From Sesamia nonagrioides (lineage: Eukaryota > Arthropoda > Insecta > Lepidoptera > Noctuidae), in assembly GCA_017933935.1 (NCBI GenBank), contig JADWQK010000144.1:62001-126000 (forward strand): DNA of 64,000 nucleotides, given 5' to 3'. Both the position numbers and the translations under genes were made by a program. Shown here in pieces: positions 10,326 through 19,464 of this stretch; positions within the stretch are counted from its first letter, which is position 1, and each line of letters starts with the position of its first letter. The notes below the pieces were generated by a model. The model saw nothing but the letters and a program-made list of their open reading frames with translations, had not been told where the DNA came from and did not search any database.

Positions 10326-10622
10326 GAAGCTTCCGTCGACTGGGACCACAATTAACTCGGACCGCGGTCCCAGTCGCCGGATTCATAAAAAATAAATAAT
10401 TTTCTTCCGGCGACTGGGACCACTCATAGGTAACTTAAAAAAAGTCTACTATACAAGCCGAAATCGGTACAGTCAAACGAACTGATTTCGGCTTGTATAG
10501 TAGACTTTTTTTAAGTTACCTATAAGTGGTCCCAGTCGCCGGAAGAAAATTAATAATTTTTTTTAATCCGGCGACTGGGACCGCTGTCCGAGTTAATTGC
10601 AGTCCCAGTCGACGGAAGCCTC
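10326..10622. mobile_element. 297-bp nested fold-back element
   Basis: Both halves are inverted copies of each other over about 140 bp. The outer ends are GAAGCTTCCGTCGACTGGGA and its near-perfect complement. The motif GGCGACTGGGACC or its close variant recurs six times in alternating orientation. Inner arms of about 67 bp (10399-10465 and 10483-10550) have roughly one mismatch. AATAATC flanks both sides (10319-10325, 10623-10629), a probable TSD. No coding capacity. Confidence 0.8.
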
Positions 10623-10659
10623 AATAATCCCACTGTCATTTCATAATTTTTGTTTTCGC

Positions 10660-11100
10660 CGGTAGGTGGTTTCCATTATTATTTATTTATTTTTCTTAGC
10701 CTAGTTTACAATACATTGAGATAAAAGCCATGCCCGGCAAAACCGTTTTCACGGTTGGAGTGTGGGAACAGAACGAACAGTGTATCAACAATATTAATTA
10801 TTACTAGCGCGGACATTTAAATTTGTATCTAGCAAAGAAGTTACATTATTTACAAATACTAGGTCTTACAGAATCGCTTACAGACTACTGATTAAGAACA
10901 TTTTAAGTGATCTGGCAAATTGTTCTTTTGTTTTCTGACCTCTTATGTCAGCAGGCAATTTGTTGAGCCAGTATGGCACTCTTTTGTCCAGCGTTTGGGC
11001 GCCAAAATAATTGTTGACTCTTGGTGCATTAAATTTACCTGCTGACACCATCTTAGTTGCGTAGTTATGGGTTACTAGCGAGTGACGCATGTCTACCTGT
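10660..11100 (-). mobile_element. LINE 3' fragment with RT C-terminal tail
   Basis: A 70-codon minus frame (10878-11090) contains VPYWLNKLPADIRGQKTKEQ then F, the kind of segment found near the end of LINE reverse-transcriptase proteins just before the 3' UTR. Sequence to the left would be the 3' UTR. Upstream coding sequence is absent. It differs from LINE-C and from the 41 kb LINE. Confidence 0.5.
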
Positions 11101-11595
11101 GTTCTTAGTGTTTTCGCATATCAAGATTTCCATGGCTTAAGTGCGGTTTTTAGTTATTAAATTATTAATAGGTCAGTTATACGATATTTTGCTTTACTAT
11201 TTTGAGAGCAGTGGTGAGGAAATAATTTATAAGCACAAAGGAATCCGAATCACTGGGTTCGAATAAGATCTAAGGCCGGCCATCGGAAGTCTAAAAATCT
11301 GTTTAGAACGAACTGTCAGACCAGACATCGCGAAATTTATTTATTTCATAAAATATTTTATCTGTGCACAGCCTTAGTGTTACCAGGGGAACTGTGAAAA
11401 CCCAAGAATACGTCATAGGTATTAGAATGTTTCAACGTGACAATTAAGTCGTTATGTTAATCAGATGAATCAGTAATTAGTAGTTAGATGTACATAGTTA
11501 TAACGTAACATGACGCTTTTTAACTGAAGGGTAGGGCAGAGATGTACCTGTAGTACACCGACAATTACGTTTAAGTCCCATATAATAGGGAGTAC
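11101..11595. other. No recognisable feature
   Basis: AT-rich spacer upstream of the Hel-B/gypsy composite. Confidence 0.4.
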
Positions 11596-11715
11596 CTACT
11601 ACATCTATATACTACTCTTCAGCTTTGTAGTAGTATATACTATATACTACTACAAAGCGCGTTCAAACAAACAAACGCGGGATGTTATATAGCCGCCTTC
11701 CTGAATTAATGGACT
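11596..11715. mobile_element. Hel-B, left part interrupted by gypsy
   Basis: Carries rearranged Hel-B pieces: CTCTTCAGCTTTG, GCGCGTTCAAACAAACAAAC and CCTTCCTGAATTAATGGACT. An 18-bp perfect palindrome lies at 11622-11639/11641-11658. The last block continues at 17604 after the gypsy insertion. Confidence 0.7.
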
Positions 11716-12326
11716 TTTGGTGGTTGTTGCTGCTGATGGACTACAGGTTGCAGGAACTTGAAATGATAGTCCAAACACACAGTTGCACCACACAGTTTAT
11801 TTTAGTTTATTTTTGCACAAGCACGAACAGAAGCAAGAGTAGATGATAGAAATAGCAAGAAGAAGAACAAGCGTGAAGATATGTAGGCACAGGCACAGGA
11901 TAGATAAGGTTTCACAAGCGAATACGGTTTACTATAAAAATATGCACAAGCGACATGTATTATCTGAGGAAGTTACCGAGGTACTGGCGGGGGGCGATCG
12001 GCGCACGCGTCATCAAACCAGTTCTATTGTTTGTTAGGAACAGGGAAGACCTTTTTACTGTACGACTTCGCGACGATCGCCTCACGACTTGTCTATATAT
12101 AAAGTAAGTTTATTAACAATATTATGTATTAAATTCAGTGGTGCATGTTTATTGTAATTGTGTATATGTATGAATAAAATATTTATGTAAATATAATCTA
12201 TAGTTTAAGTTGTATATAAATGTGTAAGTATGTATTATGTGTAGGATATCAATTAGTGTGATATTTGTTACGTTAATATGTTTAATTTATGAACTTATAT
12301 AAACCAAGTGTGTAGTGGATACCACA
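11716..12326 (-). repeat. LTR1 (3' LTR)
   Basis: 611 bp. On the minus strand it begins TGTGGTATCC and ends CCACCAAA. It directly follows the polypurine tract. AATAAA signals lie at 11796-11801 and 11806-11811. By eye it differs from LTR3 at about 3 positions and from LTR2 at about 10. Confidence 0.92.
12093..12103 (-). promoter_or_regulatory. TATA-like box in LTR1
   Basis: TTTATATATAG on the minus strand, identical in LTR3 (17368-17378) and altered in LTR2 (16738-16746). Position ahead of the AATAAA signals fits the U3/R layout. Inferred promoter. Confidence 0.5.
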
Positions 12327-12338
12327 CCACTCCCCTCC
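12327..12338 (-). promoter_or_regulatory. Polypurine tract
   Basis: GGAGGGGAGTGG on the minus strand sits immediately before LTR1, where the plus-strand primer of reverse transcription is expected. Confidence 0.85.
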
Positions 12339-12348
12339 AGAGACCGTC

Positions 12349-15300
12349 CTACGGTCGATAATAATTTGGAAATTTGACTACTCGTCCTGATCTGGTTTTT
12401 ATATTAGTGTTTAAGTTTATATTTTCAGGTGGCGTATGGTCAGACTGTGGAGGAGCGTGTGTGTTATCGTTGAGTACATATGCAGGTTTTAGTCTATCAA
12501 TTGTAACCGTTGTTGGTTTTCCCTTGATTGATAGTTTAAATACTTTTTCGTTTCTATCTAGGACTTCGTATGGCCCGGAGTAGGCAGGTTGCAGAGCGCC
12601 TCTGACGGCGTCTTCGCGTACGTAAACGTGCCTCGTCGTGGCTAGGTCCTTATAAACGAAGATGGTTCGCTTGCAGTGTCTCGCGGCTGGCTGAGGTTGA
12701 AGTTTCTGGACAGTTGAGCGTAAGCGCGTTGTGAAGTCTGTCACATCTGAGCTGATCTCTGTAGCTGGGTCGAATAGCTCTCCTGGAAGTCTCAGTGGCT
12801 CTCCATATACGAGCTCTGCTGACGACGCTTGGAGATCTTCCTTTACAGCGCTTCGTATCCCAAGTAACACAAGTGGAAGTGATTCTGTCCAGTTCGTGTT
12901 AGCGTGGCAGACTATGGCTGCTTTCAGCTGCCTATGGAATCTTTCAACCATTCCATTACATACAGGGTGGTATGCCGTAGTTTGCTTGTGTTGAAATCCT
13001 GCTATTTTAGCGAGACATTTAAACAGTGCTGAGTCAAATTGTTTTCCTCTGTCGGTAATGATAGTAGTGGGGCTGCCAAAGCGCGCTATCCAACCTGAAA
13101 GCAGGGCTTTGGCTACCGTTTCTGCTGTTATATCTTGTATGGGTATCACTTCTGACCATCGGGTGAAGCGGTCTACTGCAGTCAGGCAATAGCGGTATCC
13201 CTCTGAGATTGGAAGTGGTCCTATGAGATCAATGTGGATGCAGGTAAATCGTGCTGATGGTAGTCTATATGTTCCCAGTGGAGATGATGTGTGTCGACTA
13301 ACTTTGGCTTTTTGACACTGGTGACAACATCTTGCCCATTCACGGCAGTCTCTTCGTATTCCAGGCCAGACGAAACGTTGTGATACCATTTTGACGGTCG
13401 CGTTGACGCCGGGATGACTTAGCGAGTGCAGACTATTGAAAACTTGTCGTCTGAATGGTTGGGTGACGAACGGTCTGAGGGTTTCATTGCTGTCATCACA
13501 GTACAGTGGTAATTGTGTGCCTGGTATATGTACTTGTCGTAGCTGAAGCGAGGAACCTCCATCTAACAAATTCTTTAGCTCTTGGTCGGACTCTTGTGAC
13601 TTTGCCAAGTTGATCAGGTCTAATGGTTGAGTCAGTTCCTCGACCCTGGACAGCGTATCCGCGACAATGTTGTCTTTACCAGCAACATGTTGTATGTCTG
13701 TTGTGAACTGTGCTATATAATCCAGATGTCTGAATTGACGCGGGGAACAGTTGTCTTTTCTTGGGTGGAACGCGTAGCAAATGGGTTTGTGATCGGTAAA
13801 AATGGTAAAATGTCGAGCTTCAAGCATATGTCGAAAGTAGCGAATCCCTTCATAAATAGCTAGTAATTCTCTATCGTATGGGGAATACTTTTGCTGGGAA
13901 GGACTGAGTTTTCTAGAGAAGAATGCTAGTGGTTGCCATGCATTATCTTTATATTGCTGCAATGCGGCACCGATTGCCTTATCCGAAGCATCTGTGATTA
14001 GCGCTATACGCGCTTCCAAATCTGGATGCGTTAAGAGAGTAGCTTGGCAGAGGCTTTCCTTGCATTCCTCGAATGCAGTCCGCGCGTCTCCCGTGATATC
14101 AACAGGATGAGAGCCTTTTACAGATCCTGTTAGCAATGCATGAAGTGGGGCTTGAATTTGAGCTGCCTTTGGGAGGAACTTCCTGTAAAAGTTTACCATT
14201 CCCAAGAATCGGCGTAGCTCTTTGACTGTCTTAGGGGTTGGGAATTCCTTTATCGCCTCAACTTTTGTCTCGAGGGGCTTGATGCCGTCACTCGTTACGT
14301 TGTATCCCAAAAAAATCACTTCTTTGGCTCCAAAGATGCTCTTCGACGTGTTTATCACCATACCATACTCCTTCAGCTTTGTGAATACTTGGCGGAGATG
14401 TTTTTCGTGTTCTTGTTCATCCTTGGAGAATATCAGAAAGTCGTCGAGGTAAGCGTAGCAGTAGTCCATGCCACGAGTTAGCTCATCGACGAATCGTTGG
14501 AACGTTTGGCCGGCGTTCCTAAGGCCAAACGTCATAAATGGAAACTCGTATAATCCGAATGGTGTTTTGATTGCGGTTTTTGGGATATCTTCTTCACAGA
14601 CAGGTATCTGATTATACGCTTTTACGAGATCGATAGTCGAGAAGATGGTACTGTTGGCGATGTTGTGCGTGAAATCGTGGATATGTCGAATCGGGTAGCG
14701 GTCCGGTACGGTGCGAGCGTTTAGCATTCGGTAGTCACCGCACGGTCGCCACTGATTTTCTTTCTTGGGCGCGAGATGTAGTGGAGAAGCCCATGGGCTC
14801 TCTGATGGTCTTGCAGTCCCAATCTTCAACATCGCTTCAAATTCCTGCTTGGCGATCTTTAATTTATCAGGCGCAAGTCGTCGTGGTGTGCAGTTTACAG
14901 GCGGGCCTGGCGTGGTCCTTATATGATGGACTGTATTATGGCTCGTTACTCTGTGTGCACCGGCTGGTCGCGTTATTTCTGGGAATCTGCGTAACAAGTC
15001 ATGATATTTGGATTCGCCGATCAATGTCTTCACTGAATATATGGTGTTCGACGGTGCTACTGGTGCAGCTGCTGTACTGAGGGTAGTAGTGTTGTCTATA
15101 AGACGTTGGTTGCGGCAGTCGACTACGAGACCGAAATGGGACAAGAAGTCGACGCCTATTATCGCCTTCGTGACGTCTGCTACTGTGAAGCACCACGTGA
15201 ATGCACGACGTAAGCCGAGGTTGAGCTCCAAATGTACACTTCCATAAGTGGTGATAGGAGTGCCATTGACAGCAAACAGTTGGTATTCGTTGGTGCCGGT

Positions 15301-15468
15301 TCGGTGTTGTCGGAGTGCGGTGCGGGGGAAAACACAAATATCGCTGCCGGTATCAACGAGGAATTGCATTTTCGAATGCCGATCCGTGACGAACAGGCGA
15401 CCTGGTAATGTTGGTGTGGGGCAGACGTTCGTCGCCGCTAGCGACTGCCCTGAGCATTTCCCGATTCG
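12349..15468 (-). CDS. pol: Gypsy Pol: protease, RT, RNase H, integrase
   Basis: Open for 1039 codons after a TAA at 15469-15471. The first Met is at 15369, giving 1006 residues (numbering below from that Met). Protease has DTG at 6-8. RT has a catalytic Asp at 247 and YLDD at 307-310. RNase H has Asp460, Glu501 and Asp526 in TDAS, DREL and TDHK contexts. The integrase zinc finger is HX3H (648, 652) with CX2C (682, 685). The D,D35E core is Asp714, Asp773 and Glu809, and a GPY/F-type segment is near 931. No chromodomain is seen. All catalytic residues are present and no stop interrupts the frame. It lies in the -1 frame relative to gag, so it is probably made as a Gag-Pol fusion by frameshifting. 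It would act in cytoplasmic particles and then at integration. Confidence 0.95.
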   Translation of the reverse strand, partial: RIGKCSGQSLAATNVCPTPTLPGRLFVTDRHSKMQFLVDTGSDICVFPRTALRQHRTGTNEYQLFAVNGTPITTYGSVHLELNLGLRRAFTWCFTVADVTKAIIGVDFLSHFGLVVDCRNQRLIDNTTTLSTAAAPVAPSNTIYSVKTLIGESKYHDLLRRFPEITRPAGAHRVTSHNTVHHIRTTPGPPVNCTPRRLAPDKLKIAKQEFEAMLKIGTARPSESPWASPLHLAPKKENQWRPCGDYRMLNARTVPDRYPIRHIHDFTHNIANSTIFSTIDLVKAYNQIPVCEEDIPKTAIKTPFGLYEFPFMTFGLRNAGQTFQRFVDELTRGMDYCYAYLDDFLIFSKDEQEHEKHLRQVFTKLKEYGMVINTSKSIFGAKEVIFLGYNVTSDGIKPLETKVEAIKEFPTPKTVKELRRFLGMVNFYRKFLPKAAQIQAPLHALLTGSVKGSHPVDITGDARTAFEECKESLCQATLLTHPDLEARIALITDASDKAIGAALQQYKDNAWQPLAFFSRKLSPSQQKYSPYDRELLAIYEGIRYFRHMLEARHFTIFTDHKPICYAFHPRKDNCSPRQFRHLDYIAQFTTDIQHVAGKDNIVADTLSRVEELTQPLDLINLAKSQESDQELKNLLDGGSSLQLRQVHIPGTQLPLYCDDSNETLRPFVTQPFRRQVFNSLHSLSHPGVNATVKMVSQRFVWPGIRRDCREWARCCHQCQKAKVSRHTSSPLGTYRLPSARFTCIHIDLIGPLPISEGYRYCLTAVDRFTRWSEVIPIQDITAETVAKALLSGWIARFGSPTTIITDRGKQFDSALFKCLAKIAGFQHKQTTAYHPVCNGMVERFHRQLKAAIVCHANTNWTESLPLVLLGIRSAVKEDLQASSAELVYGEPLRLPGELFDPATEISSDVTDFTTRLRSTVQKLQPQPAARHCKRTIFVYKDLATTRHVYVREDAVRGALQPAYSGPYEVLDRNEKVFKLSIKGKPTTVTIDRLKPAYVLNDNTHAPPQSDHTPPENINLNTNIKTRSGRVVKFPNYYRP

Positions 15469-16298
15469 TTATAGTCGCATGGTTTGACGCACTTGTGAGC
15501 CTTGCTTCCGAACTTGTGGTGATACCAACAGTTTGGAAATCTGCGGTAGTTCGACTGAGATCTGCTGGTGCTACGTCGACGCTCAGTGTTTCTGGTTCTG
15601 GACCTGGACCTTTGCGTATCTCTATCACTTGATCTTGCAGCGAGAGCTTGAACTTGCTTTGTAAGCGCAGAAATTTGCTTGGCCATTGCTTCTAAGACTG
15701 ATGTTGAAGTTGCTTGAGTGCTAGCAACCTGAGGTGATGATGGCACGATGTCATGAACCTTGTCTGCCAATTCTGCCAGCACTTGTAGCTCTGAAGTAGG
15801 TTGGCAAGCAATAACGGTTTGTATGCTGCTCGGTAGGCGGCTTGTCCAAATGGTGCGTAAGAAATCGTCAGGAATGTCGGGTCCCGCTAGGTGTTGTAAA
15901 TGCCTGAGAAACTGTGAGGGTCGTCTGTCCCCTAACTCCTCGTGCATGAGTAGCTGTTTCACCTCTTTTTCTCGTGAAGCTGATAGTCTCTTAATTAGCT
16001 CAGACTTCAATTTCTCGTATTTGCCTTTTGCGGGCGGTGAAACAATTATATCTTTTACTTCCGCTGCATACCTGTGTTCGAGGTTAGATGTTACGTAGTA
16101 AAACTTGGTTTCGTCGTCTTTGATGCCAGCCAAAACAAAATTGCCTTCCAATTGGGCGAACCATACTGACGGCTCAGCAGCCCAGAATGGCGGTGCCTTG
16201 ACTCCGACACGACAAATGTCGTGAGGTGTAAATGTCTTTTCCGATTTATCTTCGGGCTCGTTGTAAATACCGACATCTTGTTTTTTTTCTTTACTCAT
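15438..16298 (-). CDS. gag: Gypsy Gag protein
   Basis: 286 residues, intact. A capsid-like region (PPFWAAEPSVWFAQLEGNF, then an RLSASREKEVKQLL segment) is followed by an Arg/Ser-rich stretch near residues 220-250 and a Cys/His cluster CWYHHKFGSKAHKCVKPC near the end. That cluster is an atypical zinc-knuckle-like RNA-binding region. It should form the particle that packages the element RNA. The start is the ATG at 16298, 42 nt downstream of the primer-binding site. The end overlaps the pol frame by about 30 nt and contains the slip site. Confidence 0.88.
   Translation of the reverse strand: MSKEKKQDVGIYNEPEDKSEKTFTPHDICRVGVKAPPFWAAEPSVWFAQLEGNFVLAGIKDDETKFYYVTSNLEHRYAAEVKDIIVSPPAKGKYEKLKSELIKRLSASREKEVKQLLMHEELGDRRPSQFLRHLQHLAGPDIPDDFLRTIWTSRLPSSIQTVIACQPTSELQVLAELADKVHDIVPSSPQVASTQATSTSVLEAMAKQISALTKQVQALAARSSDRDTQRSRSRTRNTERRRSTSRSQSNYRRFPNCWYHHKFGSKAHKCVKPCDYNESGNAQGSR
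15456..15462 (-). promoter_or_regulatory. Predicted -1 ribosomal frameshift site
   Basis: GGGAAAT on the minus strand is phased G GGA AAT in the gag frame (X XXY YYZ). It falls within the gag/pol overlap, after the last stop in the pol frame and before the gag stop. Function is inferred from phase and position. Confidence 0.7.
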
Positions 16299-16340
16299 TA
16301 TTATAAATTATTATCTTACGTTTTCTGATGGTCTACGTGT

Positions 16341-16358
16341 TCCTTAGAGGGGTCACCA
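16341..16358 (-). promoter_or_regulatory. Primer-binding site
   Basis: TGGTGACCCCTCTAAGGA on the minus strand begins one base after LTR2. The TGG start fits pairing with a tRNA CCA end. The tRNA was not identified. Confidence 0.75.
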
Positions 16359-16359
16359 G

Positions 16360-16971
16360 TTTGGTGGTTGTTGCTGCTGATGGACTACAGGTTGCAGGAA
16401 CTTGAAATGATAGTCCAAACACACAGTTGCACCACACAGTTTATTTTAGTTTATTTTTGCACAAGCACGAACAGAAGCAAGAGTAGATGATAGAAATAGC
16501 AAGAAGAAGAACAAGCGTGAAGATATGTAGGCACAGGCACAGGATAGATAAAGTTTCACAAGCGAATACGGTTTACTATAAAAATATGCACAAGCGACAT
16601 GTATTATCTGAGGAAGTTACCGAGGTACTGGCGGGTGGCGATCGGCGCACGCGTCATCAAACCAGTTCTATTGTTTGTTAGGAACAGGGAAGGCCTTTTT
16701 ACTGTACGACTTCGCGACGCTCGCCTCACGACTTGTCTATATTCAAGGTAAGTTTATTAACAATATTATGTATTAAATTGAGTGGTGCATGTTTATTGTA
16801 ATTGTGTAATATGTATGAATAAAATATTTATGTAATTATAATCTATAGTTTAAGTTGTATATAAATGTGTAAGTATGTATTATGTGTAGGATATCAATTA
16901 GTGTGATATTTGTTACGTTAATATGTTTAATTTATGAACTTATATAAACCAAGTGTGTAGTGGATACCACA
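16360..16971 (-). repeat. LTR2 (internal LTR, adjacent to the PBS)
   Basis: 612 bp. It is the most divergent of the three, with about 10 differences from LTR1. The TATA-like box has changed to TTGAATATAG (16738-16746). It is preceded on the minus strand by a polypurine-like GAGGGGAGTGG and followed by the primer-binding site. Confidence 0.9.
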
Positions 16972-16989
16972 CCACTCCCCTCCCACAAG

Positions 16990-17599
16990 TTTGGTGGTTG
17001 TTGCTGCTGATGGACTACAGGTTGCAGGAACTTGAAATGATAGTCCAAACACACAGTTGCACCACACAGTTTATTTTAGTTTATTTTTGCACAAGCACGA
17101 ACAGAAGCAAGAGTAGATGATAGAAATAGCAAGAAGAAGAACAAGCGTGAAGATATGTAGGCACAGGCACAGGATAGATAAGGTTTCACAAGCGAATGCG
17201 GTTTACTATAAAAATATGCACAAGCGACATGTATTATCTGAGGAAGTTACCGAGGTACTGGCGGGGGGCGATCGGCGCACGCGTCATCAAACCAGTTCTA
17301 TTGTTTGTTAGGAACAGGGAAGACCTTTTTACTGTACGACTTCGCGACGATCGCCTCACGACTTGTCTATATATAAAGTAAGTTTATTAACAATATTATG
17401 TATTAAATTCAGTGGTGCATGTTATTGTAATTGTGTATATGTATGAATAAAATATTTATGTAATTATAATCTATAGTTTAAGTTGTATATAAATGTGTAA
17501 GTATGTATTATGTGTAGGATATCAATTAGTGTGATATTTGTTACGTTAATATGTTTAATTTATGAACTTATATAAACCAAGTGTGTAGTGGATACCACA
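16990..17599 (-). repeat. LTR3 (outermost 5' LTR)
   Basis: 610 bp, nearly identical to LTR1. It is separated from LTR2 by 18 bp (16972-16989) that read like a PBS-side stub joined to a polypurine tract. It is followed directly by the GACT TSD. Its TATA-like box is intact at 17368-17378. Confidence 0.92.
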
Positions 17600-17603
17600 G
17601 ACT

Positions 17604-17803
17604 ATCCAACGCAAAAATATTTTTTTGCTGAAGAGTTTGTTTGTTTGAACGCGCTAATCTCAGAAACTACTGCTCCGATTTGAAAAAATATTTTTGCGTT
17701 GGATAGTCCATTAATTCAGGAAGGCGGCTACATAACATCCCGCTGCGACCAATACGAGCGGAGCATATAAAATAACGCGAACAATGTTGCGAGCGGTCAC
17801 TAG
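17604..17803. mobile_element. Hel-B, right part with inverted arm
   Basis: Continues the Hel-B sequence cut by gypsy (ATCCAACGCAAAAATATTTT), then reads a plus-oriented Hel-B to CTAG at 17800-17803. 11677-11715 plus 17604-17625 form a 61-bp arm whose inverted partner is 17683-17743, with one mismatch. Confidence 0.75.
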
Positions 17804-17837
17804 TAAGTAACAAGTCTGGTATTGCCAACTTGTCCTG

Positions 17838-18288
17838 AGAAATTTCTCGGTGGTAGACCATAACATCGGCTGCCGGCAGAAGTTACCACCCAGCAGACAA
17901 AGTCTTGCCGCCAAGCGATTCGTCGTGTTCCGGCATGATGTCTGGTGAAGCCGTACGGAGGACGGGTCTAAGCAGTTGTGTTGCGATGTGTGGCGGGTAC
18001 GATGCGCCAAATGTTGTTGTGTCGAGAGTTTGGTCGTGGAGAGTCTCCAGATCAATCTCCCTCTAGCGCAGCATCGTTTGGTCGTGTTGGTGTTGGGTTT
18101 AACATTGCATCACCTCTCTCAACTGCCGTCATCCTTCCTATTTCTAAGTTTTTTTAAGTGAATAGGCTTAATAAACTAGTGCGCTTTACCATCAACGTGC
18201 AATCGTTGATGGTAAAGCGCACTAGTTTCACTGCTTACCATCAGGTGGGATCGCAGTCAAGCACTAGTTAATAATTATTTAAAAAAAA
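17838..18288 (+). mobile_element. Rep-D copy 2
   Basis: Near full-length, starting with the TTCTCGGTGGTAGACCATAA block shared with 28198 and 43782 (both minus). Unlike the other copies, its LINE-C-type tail carries an inverted duplication at 18173-18228. Confidence 0.7.
18173..18228. repeat. Perfect 25-bp fold-back in a Rep-D tail
   Basis: AAACTAGTGCGCTTTACCAT(CAACG) at 18173-18197 is exactly reversed at 18204-18228 with a 6-nt spacer. All other Rep-D and LINE-C tails have only one arm. Confidence 0.92.
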
Positions 18289-18838
18289 ATTGTGATGATC
18301 AATGCCTTCTTTGTAAGAGGGGGGAATAATAAGGGGAGGGTGAGGGGGCGGGCTGCTTTGAGAAAATAATAAGATCATATTACTAAACGCCCTAGAGTGG
18401 ACTGTTACCATCGAGCAGCCACTATTTTCAACAGCGAGGAACTGATTCCAGAAGACGAATCTACAATACCACATGCAAACCACGTGTCATAATGACGTCA
18501 CACAAATCCTGCATCTCGCAAGCAGAGTTTACCGTGCGACTATCCGACATCAGACGTCGGGAAGCTGTTCAACCAACTCAACATTCGTCTGGTCAAAGGT
18601 TCTTCCATTTTCTAGGGATTTGAGTGAACTTCACAACCAGTTCGTCTTGCCTCTATACTTCTCACTTACTTAACACACTGAAGGACACAGAACAAAACAC
18701 AATAGAAGTTATGTTGTTACTATGTCAAGGGGCGTTTAGTGTCTAGCATAATGTTTCGCGTGTGTTGAATTCATTAATCTTTATGAAAACCAAATAAACT
18801 GTTTTGAGAAACTTATAGTCTTCAATATGCTTATATGT
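18289..18838. other. Unassigned stretch
   Basis: Includes a purine-rich run near 18318-18350. The segment around 18490-18520 (TGACGTCACACAAATCCTGC) resembles material near 31970 and 43180. No gene supported. Confidence 0.35.
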
Positions 18839-18873
18839 GATAAAAATAAGCCTAACTAAGGCTTATTTTTATC
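18839..18873. repeat. Perfect hairpin, 15-bp arms
   Basis: GATAAAAATAAGCCT at 18839-18853 is reversed at 18859-18873 with a 5-nt loop. Confidence 0.85.
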
Positions 18874-18947
18874 TGATATAAGTATATCGTACCGGGTACT
18901 ATTATTTTTATCATGTATACGTATGTATGTACAATAATAGATATAAG

Positions 18948-19010
18948 AACAGGCCAAGAGCGTGTCACGCAACGCTCAGTGTAGGGTTCCATAGTTTTCC
19001 GATTGTCACA
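18948..19010 (+). mobile_element. Element S-like fragment
   Basis: ACAGGCCAAGAGCGTGTCAC followed by GGGTTCCATAG is a diverged match to the 5' end of element S at 50666. Confidence 0.4.
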
Positions 19011-19222
19011 ATAAGTGACCGCATGTTAAAAAATAGCCCGAAAATGTTACATTAAGTTGACATACCTACCTACTAAGTACAGAATCCAAAAACGGGCCTA
19101 TATAGAAGAGTGCTAACCAAAGAAAGAGTTATTGTAGCCTTCAACTATTCTGTAGCTCATACCCATCCTGACCGCATCAACTCGGAAAAAATCTTAACAC
19201 CGCGAAGTACTGAAATTTACAC

Positions 19223-19290
19223 AAATTAGACGGGTTATAACTTGGACACCAATGCAGGCATTGGTGTCCAAGTTATAACCCATCTAATTT
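19223..19290. repeat. 33-bp fold-back at a SINE-2 5' side
   Basis: Arms 19223-19255 and 19258-19290 with a 2-nt loop and one mismatch. They include the SINE-2 block CTTGGACACCAATG in both orientations. Confidence 0.88.
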
Positions 19291-19464
19291 CAGTATTACA
19301 AGGTGAAATAAAACATCTTGATGAAACCTGTACTTGATGAAATCTGAACTCACCAACCCACATTGAGCAAGCGTTATGATTACGCTCAATCATTCTCTGT
19401 ATGAGAGGAGATCTGTGCCCAGCAGTGGGACGACAAAAAAGTTGATGACGATGATGACGATGAG
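19239..19464 (+). mobile_element. SINE-2, truncated copy with fold-back start
   Basis: From the fold-back it runs through CATTGAGCAAGCGTTATGAT to CCCAGCAGTGGGACGACAAA and a GATGACGATGATG tail. Confidence 0.7.

Larger units (their letters stand above)
11716..17599 (-). mobile_element. Ty3/gypsy LTR retrotransposon with three LTRs
   Basis: Read on the minus strand the order is LTR3, an 18-bp spacer, LTR2, primer-binding site, gag, pol, polypurine tract, LTR1. GACT flanks only the outer edges (11712-11715 and 17600-17603), so the whole unit integrated once. Gag and pol frames are uninterrupted and the outer LTRs differ at about three positions, so the copy is young. There is no env-like frame. 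Integrase follows RNase H, which places it in Ty3/gypsy, not Ty1/copia. The finer clade is not determined. Confidence 0.93.

Noticed and set aside
12374..15247. Several plus-strand frames of 70-110 codons across the gypsy internal region
   Set aside because: They are shadows of the intact minus-strand pol, which carries every catalytic motif.
11843..17311. Identical 64-codon frames at 11843-12037, 16487-16681 and 17117-17311
   Set aside because: They lie antisense in the three LTR copies. Their identity reflects LTR duplication, not a gene family.
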